From NCBI GenBank assembly GCA_019843655.1, contig JACDQD010000106.1, forward strand, positions 2,294,001 to 2,358,000: DNA of 64,000 nucleotides, written 5' to 3'. The notes below the pieces were generated by a model. That model worked only from the letters and a program-made list of their open reading frames with translations. It had not been told where the DNA came from and did not search any database. Made by a program: the position numbers and the translations under genes. This document shows, piece by piece, positions 1-12,200 of the stretch (within the stretch, counting starts at the first letter, position 1; each line of letters starts with the position of its first letter). Source of the DNA: Lethocerus indicus. Taxonomy: Eukaryota > Arthropoda > Insecta > Hemiptera > Belostomatidae.

Positions 1-758
1 ATTATTATCGCTGTTAAATACATCATTACGGCGTTGAGTAATTGCGCCCAATTGTATAACCAATGTATTCACGGCCGAACAAACGTTACGTTCGCGGGGC
101 CGCCGGGAGCCCATCTATCAAAGTATTCATTTAAGTCCGTATGACGTTTTGGAAACTAACGGACTCTCGTTAGTGAATTATCGTCCCGGCGCCCCTGAAT
201 ATCTTCATTCGGGCTCTGTCTGAATTATCGCGATTGGCCAGGAGAGGGTACGCACACACACACACACACGCGGGGCCCCGCATTTAAATGTTTATTAGCG
301 GCGTGGAACGGTCACGTAAGAGTTGAATTAACGAGTGCCGCGTAACCCACGAGGGGGAGGAACATTTCTGCATCGGTATTTTTGCATTTGTGCATAATGA
401 CGTTCGGCCGGCAGAAATAATTAACCCCGAACAACAACCGCGGCCAAATAAATTTGCGTGCAATTAATTGAATACCTTCCTTGTAATTAGGGCTTACCGC
501 AAAGGCGGTATTTTATTGTTTCTCTTCCAGAAAGCCGAGTTAAATTAAATCGACATTCAATAGGCGTGTCTGCGGAAACTCGAGAAAATATCCTGCGCGG
601 TAATAATTCAGCCATATATTGTCCGGAAGTAATGTTCCATAGTACCGTAAGATCGAAACCAGTGTGTTGGCTTCAGAATTAAATTACAATTCAAAATATA
701 TCGGGTAACCCGATCCTTCGCATACTTCCCCGAAAGTATCTTAAATTGGAAAGTGTAA
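1..758. other. non-coding DNA, no gene seen
   Basis: No open frame of useful length and no recognisable RNA gene is present. The stretch mixes GC-rich patches (for example around 60-130) with AT-rich DNA containing several TAATT-type homeodomain-like words. It holds the CA microsatellite at 252-269 and two abutting perfect 10-bp palindromes at 271-290. Intergenic or intronic status cannot be decided from sequence alone. Confidence 0.6.
252..269. repeat. (CA)n microsatellite
   Basis: An uninterrupted CA/AC dinucleotide run of about nine units is directly visible. It is followed immediately by CGGGGCCCCG (271-280) and CATTTAAATG (281-290), both perfect palindromes. Length is likely to vary between individuals. 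Confidence 0.95.
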
Positions 759-1267
759 TTAACCCTTTCGCTGCGCAACACGTGTTGAGATTATGTGCTA
801 GCAGTGTGAACATATTTTAGTAGTTGCGTTTTTACTCGTGTTGAGCAGTTTGACGATTTTGCCATCTTATAAAAATTGTCTAATAAATTATATTTATTAT
901 TAATATAAATAAATAATATTAAAAATAACATACTCACAGTACAACTTTATAAAACTAATATAAATATTTCAATTTAATACGTTTCAACATGTCCTATTCA
1001 GAATACTAAGAACCACTGAGCGTACGCGTCTGATTTTCTAAACATAATTATGCAGCCTCGGACATGCTCGTAGCCGTAAAACTAGTAATAATAATAGTAA
1101 CCATTGTAAAAAGTCGTGTGGAGCAGTAAACGTAAATAATACGCAACGAAAATAGCCGTAATGAGCAGAAAACTAATTTAAAGCAAGGCGCGAAAATACT
1201 CGTTCGGAGCTTATGGGTCACAGTTTTTTTTTACTAATATATACCTGTAGAGCAGTGAAAGGGTTAA
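759..1267. mobile_element. piggyBac-like MITE with TTAA flanks
   Basis: The left end reads TTAA (759-762) followed by CCCTTTCGCTGCGC (763-776). The right end reads GAGCAGTGAAAGGG (1250-1263) followed by TTAA (1264-1267). The right end is the reverse complement of the left with two mismatches in 14, so these are terminal inverted repeats flanked by a TTAA duplication, the hallmark of piggyBac-superfamily insertions. The interior (about 490 bp) has no coding capacity, so this is a non-autonomous copy. GAGCAG words recur inside at 843, 1121 and 1163 and at the right end. CGTGTTGAG occurs at 781-789 and 837-845, with a variant at 1115. These look like subterminal repeats of the kind transposases bind. 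Superfamily assignment rests on the TTAA target and CCC ends; the autonomous partner is unknown. Confidence 0.8.
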
Positions 1268-1499
1268 AATCTATTTGTAACACTTCACGTGTTAAAGGTA
1301 AAGTAGTATTATATTTTGAGTTTATGAAGTTCAATTAGAGTTTGCGTTAAATTGGATATTGTATAATAGCTGTTATCTTCACAGTTCGAAAACTATTATC
1401 GGATAAAGTGGGAAATCCTCCTGAACCCTAAATTTCAGAATTTTGAATATTCCGGGTGCGATGTGTAGGTAGTTAGGGGGGGAAAAATGTCGACCCCCA

Positions 1500-1528
1500 A
1501 CGGGGTAGTTTGGCCGGCCAACCCCCGT
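1500..1528. repeat. nested palindrome, possible cruciform
   Basis: The perfect 12-bp palindrome TTGGCCGGCCAA (1510-1521) sits inside an outer inverted repeat, ACGGGG (1500-1505) with CCCCGT (1523-1528). The two sets of arms could fold into one interrupted hairpin. A competing small hairpin, CCCC with GGGG across 1494-1505, overlaps it. No function can be assigned. Confidence 0.6.
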
Positions 1529-3185
1529 CCGAACATTTAGCTTGAAATAGTGGCTCTGGCCGGGCGGGCGTCGTTAGGGGAAACCGGATAGTCCAACAAT
1601 ATCTTGAGTGCAAGGTTTAATAGTATGAAACATTCAACCGCCCTAATTTAATTGCACTGCTTAGTGGACGCTCCCACTTCCCAACCCCCTAACCTAAGTC
1701 GTACTTAACTGCGGCGAATTAATATGCAATTTTAAGCTGCAAATATTTAGACGATTCAGCAATTATCCTATTTAAGGAGTTTTACTTTTGCAATTTCCGC
1801 TCATTTAAATCTGTTTTTATAAAAAGGATTTATTTTATTTTTTACCAGTAAACAGAATATTATTTCTTCATGTTGGCATTGAGCACAAATGGATACTTTT
1901 TTATAACTAGAAAAACAAGGAATTTCTGCATTTATTGTTTTATTTCGCAGTATACTTAGTTGTTGACACTGCAGTAAATTAAAAGACAATATATTCAGAA
2001 TTCGTGATAGTACTTATGAAAATTCATCTCCAATATTATGAAATTAAATATTCATACTCTGTTTCTTTTTGTAATTTAAACGTTAACGAATTCTGTTCTC
2101 AAATTCGAACACGCTTCGAACAGTTTCAAAGATCAAATAAAATGTATTAAATAGCATAGACTGTACAACTAAAAAATTGCATAACTCATGAACCGTGATC
2201 TATATAGTTATCCGTGAACTTACGTGAAATGATGATCTTTTATATATAACGGACTGTCATATTTCTCATAAATTAAATAAGTGTGAAAGCACCATCCTAT
2301 TGTTAAGTTTGATAAACTTGCAAAACTCAATTAACGAGTTCCAGAACAAGGTTGGATGCGGCGACAGAGTTCCTTGCTATCTCTGTTATCTGTGGTTCTC
2401 TTAAGGTGTGAAGGGATGTTTCCCAAGGCGGCGACCAATGGACCCCTCTCAGTCACCTTCAGTCACCCCCGCTCCAAGGACAAACCTTTCCCACAGGAGA
2501 ACTTCTACAGAAAGGCCCACACACCTGGGCCCTAGCGGTATAAAACGAGCTATTATACTGAATAAATTAGAGAGAAGTTTTCAACCAGGTCTGGGGTACG
2601 TGAACGCCGTCTGTGAAAATCGTGTATTTTACAGTGAGATGATTCATCAAACCCAGTTTAGTTTCTTTAGTTAAATTTGAATTGAAAGAACAAATCTTCA
2701 TTCATGAGTATACTTGTTTATTCCATTGTTTAATGCATCAAATATTTGTTGAATATTTGCCATGAATTCTATAAAGGTTTTCATAAAACTTCGGTAAGTT
2801 TAATTTAAAATTCAAGAAATACATCTTAAACGATAAATGTCTGACTGCATGGGAAACTGAAAAAAATTCTTATACGACAAAAAATAATATTAAAATCAAT
2901 TAATTACTGTACAACTCGGAAGTAGAAAGTTCGAAACCTCAAAAAAGGAAAGAATTACAGCTGACTCTTCCTTTTTTTTATATTAATAGTTATAGAGAGA
3001 ATTTTCCGACTGTGATTTTTGTTAAATGTTTCGAACTAAAATTTTTGGTACCCGGAGAGGAAGGGCTTCATTAGGGTAGATGTAAAAGGCGAGATTCGAA
3101 TAATGGAGTTTTGCGGTTTTTCAGTTCCAGTTTCATTTAAAGCGTTTGGGATCGGGACTAATGATGTATGGCGGAGTCAGACGGA

Positions 3186-3221
3186 GAAATGAGATTCAAA
3201 ATGAGATTCGAAATGAGATTA
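3186..3221. repeat. 12-bp tandem repeat, three copies
   Basis: Three consecutive 12-mers are present: GAAATGAGATTC, AAAATGAGATTC and GAAATGAGATTA. Each differs from the others at no more than two positions. This is a short minisatellite with no evident coding role. Confidence 0.9.
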
Positions 3222-4524
3222 TGATTATATCCAGTGGATTCAGGTGACTTTCTTGCCAAGCTTTTTTCTCAACACCATTCTCAATTTCATTCTCTCAAAT
3301 ATCCCATTCCACTCCTTGAACCCTAAAGTAACGTTCGGATATTAAACGGGTGGAAAAAACTAACTCGTTTCTGAAATTCGACTCGGTCCTAATAATAGAT
3401 AGAAATTTCGGTTTACATAGTTTTTCAACTTGACGTAGAAAGCCTTCATTCATAACTTCCGCCATTGAAAGTTTATGCACCATTGTACTTTTTGAATAAA
3501 CAATGAATTAAATGTAATACATTTAGAACTAATACAAATTCCTTATTACGCTACGGTCAAATGTTTACACAGCTTTATATTTCTATATGTGATAAAAATT
3601 AATGGCGAGGCGACTACAGCTTTCTGGAACACTTGAGAACTGTTATTTAATGATTTCTCCGATTCAAACAAAAACACATACATTTTCATAGACAGACAGG
3701 AACTAGAATATTGATTGGAATATTGACCTTCCTGCCAATCAGATAGAACTTTGAATTGGACAGCCTTTTTCCACAGAAAAAAAGAGTTCTATCGTTTCAA
3801 TTAATTAACAGTACACAACGCCCATTCAAAGCGAGTAGCGGTTCCGATCGGAGCGCCTGAGCCTTAAGGATTGACTGGGATTCCGCTTTCAACTGGGAAG
3901 CGGTGGATATTGAGAGCTTAAGCGGATTAAATAAACCTCTTCCCTAAATTGAAGAACTGAAATGAAAAATTTGCAGCCCTAGTAACTTGTCTTCAAAGTA
4001 TAGACCACGCCAGCCCGAGTTATAATTCACAGTGTAATACTTGACGAGTGAATTCCAACAATGGACGTTTTAAACTGACATCAATTACAATTACAAAGTC
4101 TAAAAGGTTCATAATGAAATATCCGTTGGGCTCTGTCGGAAATCTATTGTTCCTGACTTTCTCTTTGATATATGAATACGAAGAAAGGACGCGTGCATTT
4201 ATTTTGGCCGGCATCATTCAAAGGGGTTTCAAATGGAAATATAACTTTTATTTTCTCATCTTGTTCTGAAAAGTAGAAATATACGGCTCTGTAATGATGT
4301 CCCAAACGTTCCGCTGGGAGGGACAACGATAAACAAATAAAACAAGAACCGATGCCGATAATTATTGATTTTATAACGCATGTCACCACCAATAAAGCGG
4401 CGTACTCAATCACTCAATTGCCCTTTTGATTACAGAACCACTAGTGCAACGCATGCGGATTCTTCGGGGAAACAGGTTTGGTGGCCTTTATTCAGTCACA
4501 TTGCATTAAACCGACAATAATGCA

Positions 4525-4639
4525 GGGATTTCCCTTAGCGCTTCCTTTATAATGAAAATTGCATTCAACCACTATTTTGACGATGCATATTTTGCCTCTA
4601 TTCATGCGATAGATAAACAGCTGCCGTTAATTTGTTTAT
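4525..4639. promoter_or_regulatory. candidate cis-regulatory module
   Basis: Within 115 bp there is a perfect Rel/NF-kB-type site GGGATTTCCC (4525-4534), a forkhead-type ATAAACA (4613-4619) overlapping an E-box CAGCTG (4618-4623), and an inverted forkhead-type TGTTTAT (4633-4639). A GATA-like word, AGATAA, lies at 4611-4616. In insects, Rel plus bHLH site pairs are known from Dorsal-target enhancers. Here the role is inferred from motif density alone and may be chance. Confidence 0.25.
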
Positions 4640-7600
4640 CGCCAAAATTGAGTTCAATTTTCTGAGTTTTCAGAACTGAGTGTACTCGGCACACAATGAA
4701 ATAAATGTACCGCCAAGTTACGAAATGGATTGATGTATACAAATATATTTATTATTCCTTTATTAATTTTCGTTAGTTTTGCACTATTAGTCGGGGCTGA
4801 GCATTATTCGGGAAGTTAGAAATCTTTCGCTTGAATGTGTTCAAAAGAAATATTTTACATACGTCGAAAAATAATATGCTCTAAGAATTATCATAAAACG
4901 TCACACATAAACAATACTTCTGAATTTTGAAGTCCTATAGGACTGTCCAAATAATTATAATTATTCCGTATTATTTTGCTTTTATCGTATTTTTTTTCCG
5001 TTATTATTTTTTAGTTATAACTCATAACTGCAAAACTGACCCCGTTTCAGAGAATCAAACGAGCGAACTGTTAATTTATATTTTGTTTAATAAGGAATCG
5101 ATTTCTACGTTGGTAATAGCTAAAAATATCATTTGGAAGCGAAGAGTTCCATTAACTGTGGCAGTGTGACACCGGTAGGCGGTGAACGATTCGCGAACAG
5201 TTTTCGCCTTCAGTTTTTCAGGCCGGGCGACCCAGTTCCCGGTATTGTCTCGCTCCTGAACTTCTCCCCGACCATTAAATTCGCATTAAAACCGTGGCTC
5301 ATAAATCAGCCGCGTCTCCGCCAACGTTATATCATATCGCCCGCTTCATTTCATATGTCGGACAAATTTAAACGGTCTCTTAACGCGTTGCCGGCGGGCA
5401 AAGGTCGGCAGATTGGAGCAACCTCTCAAATCGCTTACAATAGAAGGGTATTACCATGTAGAAATTTTTATTAAAGAAACCGCAGAAATTTAATCAAGTA
5501 GTTATTTTTTTAGATTGTGTTTATTCTGCAAAAGGGATATATTAGATTCATAAGCATTCATGAAAGACAAAGAAAGTAAATCTAATAATAATACTTTTGA
5601 TTCTACATTGTAGTGCTGGCGAATGATGTGCTGAAATGTTACAAGTTAATTTAAATGTACTACTTGTATTTCAAGCAGTTAACCAATACGGGGTTGGTCT
5701 AATGGAAGAATAAGATTTTCAATTGTTATAGACGGAAATACTCAGAGCGGCGGTATCGTTTATGAACTTCTTATGAGATGTTTTTTGAGAACGGCCAAAT
5801 TAATTTCAAATCTATTACAGTTATATTTGTACTCAGCGTTAGTGAATGAAATAGGGATTAGATAACCATCCATTTTCCCCAATTTGCAGATTTCAGTCGA
5901 TTAACAGGCAGGAGCGGGCTAACTGCTTGTACGAATTCGATGTAACAGTGGGGTCCGCTATTTCCGCTTGTGTGTCCGGAAATGTGTTGATGCCAGCTGA
6001 AAAATGGAAGGGACGAAGTCGGAGTAGGCGGAGAAGGCCGTCCAGGAACAAACAGGGCGGCTTTGCTTAGGCCGGAGGGAACCGCCGGCGTGTTTACCCG
6101 GGCATCGGCCTCCGCCGGTGGGGAAATCACAATTGGGACTGATTGGTCCAATCGGAGGATTCGAGAGTAATACCCTCTGACCAAAGCCCACTCTTCTTCC
6201 CTTTGTATCCGCAACTCTCTTGTACGCCAAAAGTCATTAACAAACTGACAGGTAGGCCTGCGTTACTGCCTTATCACTAGTTTTAAATAAACTAAATATA
6301 CCGTTTACCGTAATTGATAACAAGCAGAAGTAATCATAAACTACCGCTAAATTCGTGTTATTAAAATGGGAATACAAAACGAACCTGTCTAGGTAGCCAA
6401 TATATTTAACGATATGTGAAAGTTAATGGATACTGGCCCACTAGTCTGTCGCATATAACTTTTTAAAACAAATAATAAAAATTAATAAACAGAAGATAGT
6501 AATATATTAAAACCAACATATTTTTAAAGAAAACATGATTTCAATTTAATTGTAAATTATTTGATTCAAAATGCCAAATGGCGTGAGGTCCGGTCTGCCT
6601 CGGTAGCCAGGCGTTTTATTTTTTTTCACGGTCTTTGCTTGCTTATCTCGAACATTCCGATTATTCGACGGAAGCGTGCCACATGACAAGCAAAACCTCC
6701 CGGCGGTTGTTTTATATTTCGCGGGATGTGTAGTTTCGTGTTTCGAAAAATACGTTTACGATTGCTGTAAATCTGATCGTGTTCCCTTCCGTGTACGACA
6801 AGGCTCTGCATTTTGGCGTTGGCCGTGTAAAAAGGCTAATAATAAATGTCGTTGAAATTATATTAATCCCCATTTTAAAGCAAAAAATTTGCGATTTTCG
6901 CATCTGATACGACTATTTATTGATCTTCATTAACTAGATAAGAGGTGGAGTATCTTCAGGGTTCCGGAAATATTTAGAACTTCGTTCCAATGTGGGCTAC
7001 TGAGTCAAAGATATCGGTGCTTCTATATAATATTGTCAACAGCGACACACGCAGTATTTCTTATTGGCCAATATATAGACACTGGTAGAATACTAGTCTC
7101 GAATGCGTCAAACCGGCTGAGTGCAGAAAAACGACGACGCGCTCGCTTTAGCTTTTGTCAATTAAGGGTTTATTAACGCAAGGAGTATATCAACATCAGT
7201 TAGCCCTCAATTACAAGGCGCCATTAGGTTGACAAACCAATTAGGGACAGGGCCGGGCGAGCCCGAGCCCAAATTGAAACTAAATGTCAGTTGCGGGTCG
7301 CAATTAATATTGCGCACTGTGCACGAAGCTCTCCAGGAGCTACCCTCCATCACCTAAACAGGACGTCCGCTTTGTGTTTTCGCCCCGTTATTCTGTCCAT
7401 GAGCTCAGTTTGATTTATTTTCAGCGAAAAGAGAGAAAGAATAGAGAAAGAGAAGGTGAGAATTAGATGTTACAAAGATGGAGTATTTAGGCAACCTATC
7501 GATCAGAAGTGTATTGAGCTTACAATATAATGTTACTCCTCTCTATTCAGAATAGAACCCCGAGTGTTTTATAAACCATACATAGTAGGTTCTCTGTTTT

Positions 7601-7732
7601 AGATGGGAAGTTTCATCGTGAAATAATTCACACCAGAGCAGTGCCAATCGATCATATCTATTGTCGAAACGCGACAAATCGAAATCTCGGAGATGCGGTA
7701 AGAGTGTTCCACCTACCAGTGGCGCATTAATT
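4640..7732. other. non-coding DNA; GC-rich patches at 5.15-5.45 and 5.87-6.2 kb
   Basis: Open frames of 113 and 118 codons lie in the two GC-rich patches, but they are unremarkable in composition, overlap other frames and match no family I know. The remainder is AT-rich. Around 7228-7330 a GC-rich stretch combines GGGCGAGCCC-type inverted repeats with CGCAAT-TAAT-ATTGCG (7299-7314), a 6-bp-arm hairpin. This could be a conserved non-coding element. Confidence 0.55.
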
Positions 7733-7775
7733 TTCCAACGTAATCCTACGTAATGGTAGGATTCCAACGTAATCC
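7733..7775. repeat. 14-bp direct repeat around a hairpin
   Basis: TTCCAACGTAATCC occurs at 7733-7746 and again at 7762-7775. Between and overlapping them, AATCCTAC (7742-7749) and GTAGGATT (7756-7763) form a perfect 8-bp inverted repeat with a 6-nt loop. The arrangement may be a local duplication footprint. It lies about 90 bp before the AT microsatellite. Confidence 0.8.
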
Positions 7776-7862
7776 AGAGATTACGGGTCTAACAAAACAG
7801 CCCCCGCCCCCCAAAACACCGGTGCCGGCAGTACTGCTCCCACAGTGTACACATACACACAC

Positions 7863-7864
<2 letters not shown>

Positions 7865-7915
<51 letters not shown>
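7865..7915. repeat. (AT)n microsatellite
   Basis: About 25 units of pure AT/TA dinucleotide, preceded by a short ACACACAC stretch. It is self-complementary and prone to cruciform formation and length change. Confidence 0.95.
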
Positions 7916-7920
<5 letters not shown>

Positions 7921-9186
7921 TATACGCCTTTTAGAGAAATATCCTTCTGCGAGACCATGAGGTTTTACCTCGCAAACCATGCTGTCTTCCTGGGGAAAAG
8001 CCGGCCAAAAGGTCGGTGGGAGGAACACGTCCGAGGAGAAGTTGTAAAGGGGGCATTACAGAACGACGGCCCCGGATATAATGTTAAAATATGGGCCTGT
8101 AACCTTGCCAACTCGATAAACCCCCGCCGCAGCGCACACCGCCCTCCTTTGGCAGAACTGAGTTTTCCCTCCCTTGGAAATTTCCCCCGTTGAGGGGAAG
8201 TATATCGGTGGCGGATGGGGCACTTACGGGCCGCCAGTCCGTCCCCGTTTTACCCGAAGGAGATTCGTCCCTGCGAGGGGGCGAAATCCTGAAAATAAAG
8301 GACGTCAATATCCCCGGATCAATTTGGCCGCGACTAAGTAATGAACCAAAAAGTAGAACCGCAAAATTCGCCCCCAAATTTTTGACGTCCGGACGAACAT
8401 TACCAGCTTGTTGGTCATAAAATGCTATCATTTCAAATATTCATAATTGTATCACAAAACTGTCCCGGATATTGCCTGCCCCGTCCTTTCTATTGAAATT
8501 TTTCCGTGGCTCTTCTATACGACGAGATTATTACGAGCCATTTTATAGAGTTCTCCTCCACGGAAGCTAGAAACTATTGCGGTATTGCCATTGCCAATCA
8601 CAGAAAGTGGTCCAGAGTGTACCCCGTATTCTAGGTTGAAGTTTCCATCGTTCCATTTATGGAACAATCTCCAGTATGTACTCTCCGATGCAGCGACCGC
8701 TCTGACAAGTTGATCAAATATCTCCTAGCGTTAATTTAATTAACGAACCATTTATTTAATCGATAATTATATGTCGATTTACGGTATAAAAATGTCCAGA
8801 AAACAGGCGTATATATTGAAGTGGCCTAGAGAAACTGATTAAGTATCTTGGACTACACATGTCGTCGAATATTCCTCTCCCAAGCTTCCGTACTCTTATG
8901 GTACTTACTAGGAACATGGTAGGTAACGAAACACTCGTAAAATATCCGAGTTCCACGGTTAACCAGGGTTCACCGCAAGTATCTCTAATTTACCAGTTTC
9001 CCTCGACTATGCCTGGCTTTGAAAAAACATGTTACCGTAAAACGACAAATATGAGGCTATATCATAAAGCGTGGGGCACTGCCCGGCCTAGGCTGTATCC
9101 TGGGTAACACGCGGGGTATATTAATTTCTGGCGATATCGGTCGGTGAAATAATGTTTGCCGCTGTCGCCACTTAAAAGCACCTGCT
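7916..9186. other. non-coding DNA with a GC/CpG-rich patch at 8.0-8.4 kb
   Basis: The 8.0-8.4 kb patch is GC-rich and keeps many CpG dinucleotides. It contains the palindromic Rel-like word GGAAATTTCC (8176-8185). Overlapping open frames of 76-115 codons occur on both strands here, as expected from low stop density. None is recognisable. The rest is ordinary AT-rich sequence. Confidence 0.55.
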
Positions 9187-9249
9187 TTCTATCTCTCCCC
9201 CTCTCTCTCCCTCTCCCTCTCCCTCTCTATCGCTCTCTCTCGGCTCTCC
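9187..9249. repeat. CT-rich polypyrimidine tract
   Basis: An imperfect array of CTCT, CCCTCT and TCTCTC units on the plus strand, with its GA mirror on the minus strand. Such mirror-type pyrimidine runs can adopt triplex DNA. In arthropods GA repeats also bind GAGA-type factors. Both roles are inference. Confidence 0.9.
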
Positions 9250-12200
9250 GTGCCGCCTGACGGACTAGTTTACATCGAAATGGCGTACGCCGGTGCGCCG
9301 TCCGTCGCGCGTGATTTTAAAAACAAAAAAATTTTTAAATTTAAATTTTCCGTTATTTTAAACAATCACAAACAAGTTATCGTGAAAAGAACGGGTAACG
9401 GAATGATGGAGACAATTTCTTAGTTTAATATAACTCAAATCAACGCGTACACCCGTTAACGGAAATTGAGGTTGGAATGGAACGGGCTGTCCCACCGAAA
9501 TATTATATATATAGATATCAGTGTATGCCAGACAACATTATCGGGTATATACCATACAGTACAATATAGTGCGTAAGGGCCGTGCTCCGACACGCTGTAC
9601 ATATATTAGCATTAATGGGCCTGTTATCTACAATCGATTGAACTTTAACGCCGGTCCCACCACTGCGAGCGGGCCAGATTAGTCCAATTGTAATTAAGTT
9701 TCTAATCCTCTCCAGTTATTAATGAACTGGGCTCGGGTCTATTTTGAAAGTAACCGGTCATTCGGCTTCGTGAACAAATTGGTGGCGATATCGTGCACCT
9801 TAGGAGTAGCGAGTTTTTATTTTCTACTCTGTTCACGTTTCACTATGATAAATATTGATTTTTCAGAGGAGTGCAGAACCCAGGAAAGAATATTCTTGAC
9901 TTCCTTATGGGATAGTGTTGTATCGTTCGTCGTCCTTCTAGGCGTCTAATCTTAGAGGGCGATGTTTCAGGGCTAACGGGAGGATGACCGGTCCCAATTT
10001 ATTGCCCAGATGTTGCTGGGTAATTCCTCTAGAGGGAGCTAAGCGATCGGCTGTTGGGCGGGGTCCCCGGAGCCGGACAGCTGATGCCAGCAACGGCCGG
10101 TTCCCACAATGCTTCACCCACGGACAAAGCGGCCCCCCAACATAGGCCCGATTTATAGCCCGACGCGTCATCTCAGGAATATCAACAAGATCAAGATCCC
10201 TTCGCCACAAATATTGTTTCATCCGCCTCGAACTATCCCACGGAAAATAAATTCCGACAACTTCCTGCGTCCAGATAAATCCCAGGCGGGATTCGTACAA
10301 ATAAATTTTCACGGTGAATTATTTTATTTTTCTGCAAGTATTTTTTGAGAAATAAGAGAGTAAATATTTACCATTCCGTCAGTAAAACCGCAGCGACGAT
10401 GGTGTGTCGACTACCGCACACTGATTTACTAAAAGAATTCAACTGAAGACGATGAGAAAAGCATGACATTATAAGCCCTAGAGGTCCAATAACGGTATAA
10501 AAAGTAAAAACTATCATTTGTTGATAACATTGACGAGGCGTTAAATTTGTAATTCCATCTGCTTCTGCGAGTATATACAACAATTCGATAATATAATAAA
10601 AATGATATAATGATAACTTTTACGCAATTCATTCGTTTTGAAATTGAAACGAAGTGAACCGTAGTAAGAGTGTAAGGATGTAGCAATACCGAGAGATTAG
10701 CCAGTGTAGGATAGCGGAAAAACCCTTCCTGGGTCGGGCATTTTGTTTGCGTCCCTAATTCAGATTTTATGTTTCAGGCGTAATCGTGTATTCCATAAAT
10801 CTCGGAGGGCGTTTAATGTGTGACGGCCGAACGCCATTTGAGAGGGGTCCCGGAGGGAAGGAGGGCCGGCCCTTTTAATGCGATTAGCCCTCTGAAAATC
10901 ACATTTAAAGTTATGCAGATTGCTAAATTAAAACTAAATTGCCTGCGGAATTAGACAGAAGAAAAGCCCGGTGTTATAATTTATGCTCAAACTCCGGAGC
11001 GAGTTTCATTTTAAATTCTGAAAGGGGGGAGAACTGAGCCGGATTATTTGGCGATAGCCTAGAATAAAATATTTATGGCGCTCTCAAATTCATTTGAACC
11101 TCTACGAGATGTCATCTATAAGTAGACTGTCTTAATTTACGCCTCGAAATATCTCTCCCCGGAAGTCACATACTACTTACTATTAAATTTTTAAATTGTA
11201 ATAATATGAATTGATTTGAATATTTGATTATAAGCAGAATTTAACAATTTAACAATGAAATTCAAAAGTTATAATGAAAAAATGAACCTCATGCAGACCA
11301 TGAAATACCTTTCACTCCAATGCAAACCTCGAAATAAATAAAAAGGTGGAACCTCCTGTTCCCAGGAAAAAACCAAATTCCTAATTTCAGTTTGCCATTG
11401 GAGCCTAAATTAAAAACGTCAAATCCAATAGGGAGGACCTGGAATTAAAAGAATCCGCCGCCATCTGCTCCCTCCGCTTTTAATTAGAAATAAATTTTAT
11501 TTGCGGCCAAAATACAATTCTCTTTAATTAAACGATCGATGGACAATCAATTTTTGCATTTCATCGGTTGAACCCGCCTAAATATCTAACTGGACATTCA
11601 TCTATTCACTTAGAGTCTTGTAAAGTCCTCTAGATTTTTACCTATGGCATAGACATGCATAGATTAATTAGTTCATATTTTAAGATACGTAGAGGCTGTT
11701 GGAATAAATAAATAGATCCATTAAAAAGGTCTAAACAAGCTTATTCTCCTGTGTCCACGTTTAGCGAACTGGAAGTTATTTTCAGCTGCTTGATTTTCCT
11801 CGGTTGTATTTCTCCGAAATTATTAGGGGATTTTTATTTCTGTCTTTCGCAGTTTTCATCTGAAGACGAGTGGAATTTTAAAGCAATTCTGAATTTTTTT
11901 TTGTTTTCATTGTTTTCCGTCCTATACAGGAACGGTTATTTAAGCGTTTTCATTGTTTATATTCTTATATATGCGGATTCCTAAAAAAACGGATTCTTCA
12001 ATAGAAATTATGTAGAAATATTATTACCCGAGGGTGACAAGGTATGTGGGTAGAGGAAGGGAATGTGCTTTCCGTTGGAAGCGTAAGGTCCGCTGGCGTG
12101 GACAGTTGACGCATGTTCGGTAAACATGTACAGACATGTTCGGACTACATGGACCGATGTACACGAGTGGAGTCACTGATATTAGCGGATTGATCTGCAC

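Larger units (their letters stand above)
1268..4524. other. non-coding DNA with minor repeats
   Basis: Only short open frames of fewer than 90 codons occur, on both strands, and none resembles a known protein. Visible structure comprises the nested palindrome at 1500-1528, a two-copy 10-bp tandem around 2450-2467 (CAGTCACC repeated), and the three-copy 12-bp tandem at 3186-3221. The rest is AT-rich sequence with scattered GC-richer patches near 1490-1600 and 3820-3910. Confidence 0.6.

Noticed and set aside
2925..2934. B-box-like word GTTCGAAACC
   Set aside because: No pairing T stem or cloverleaf around it.
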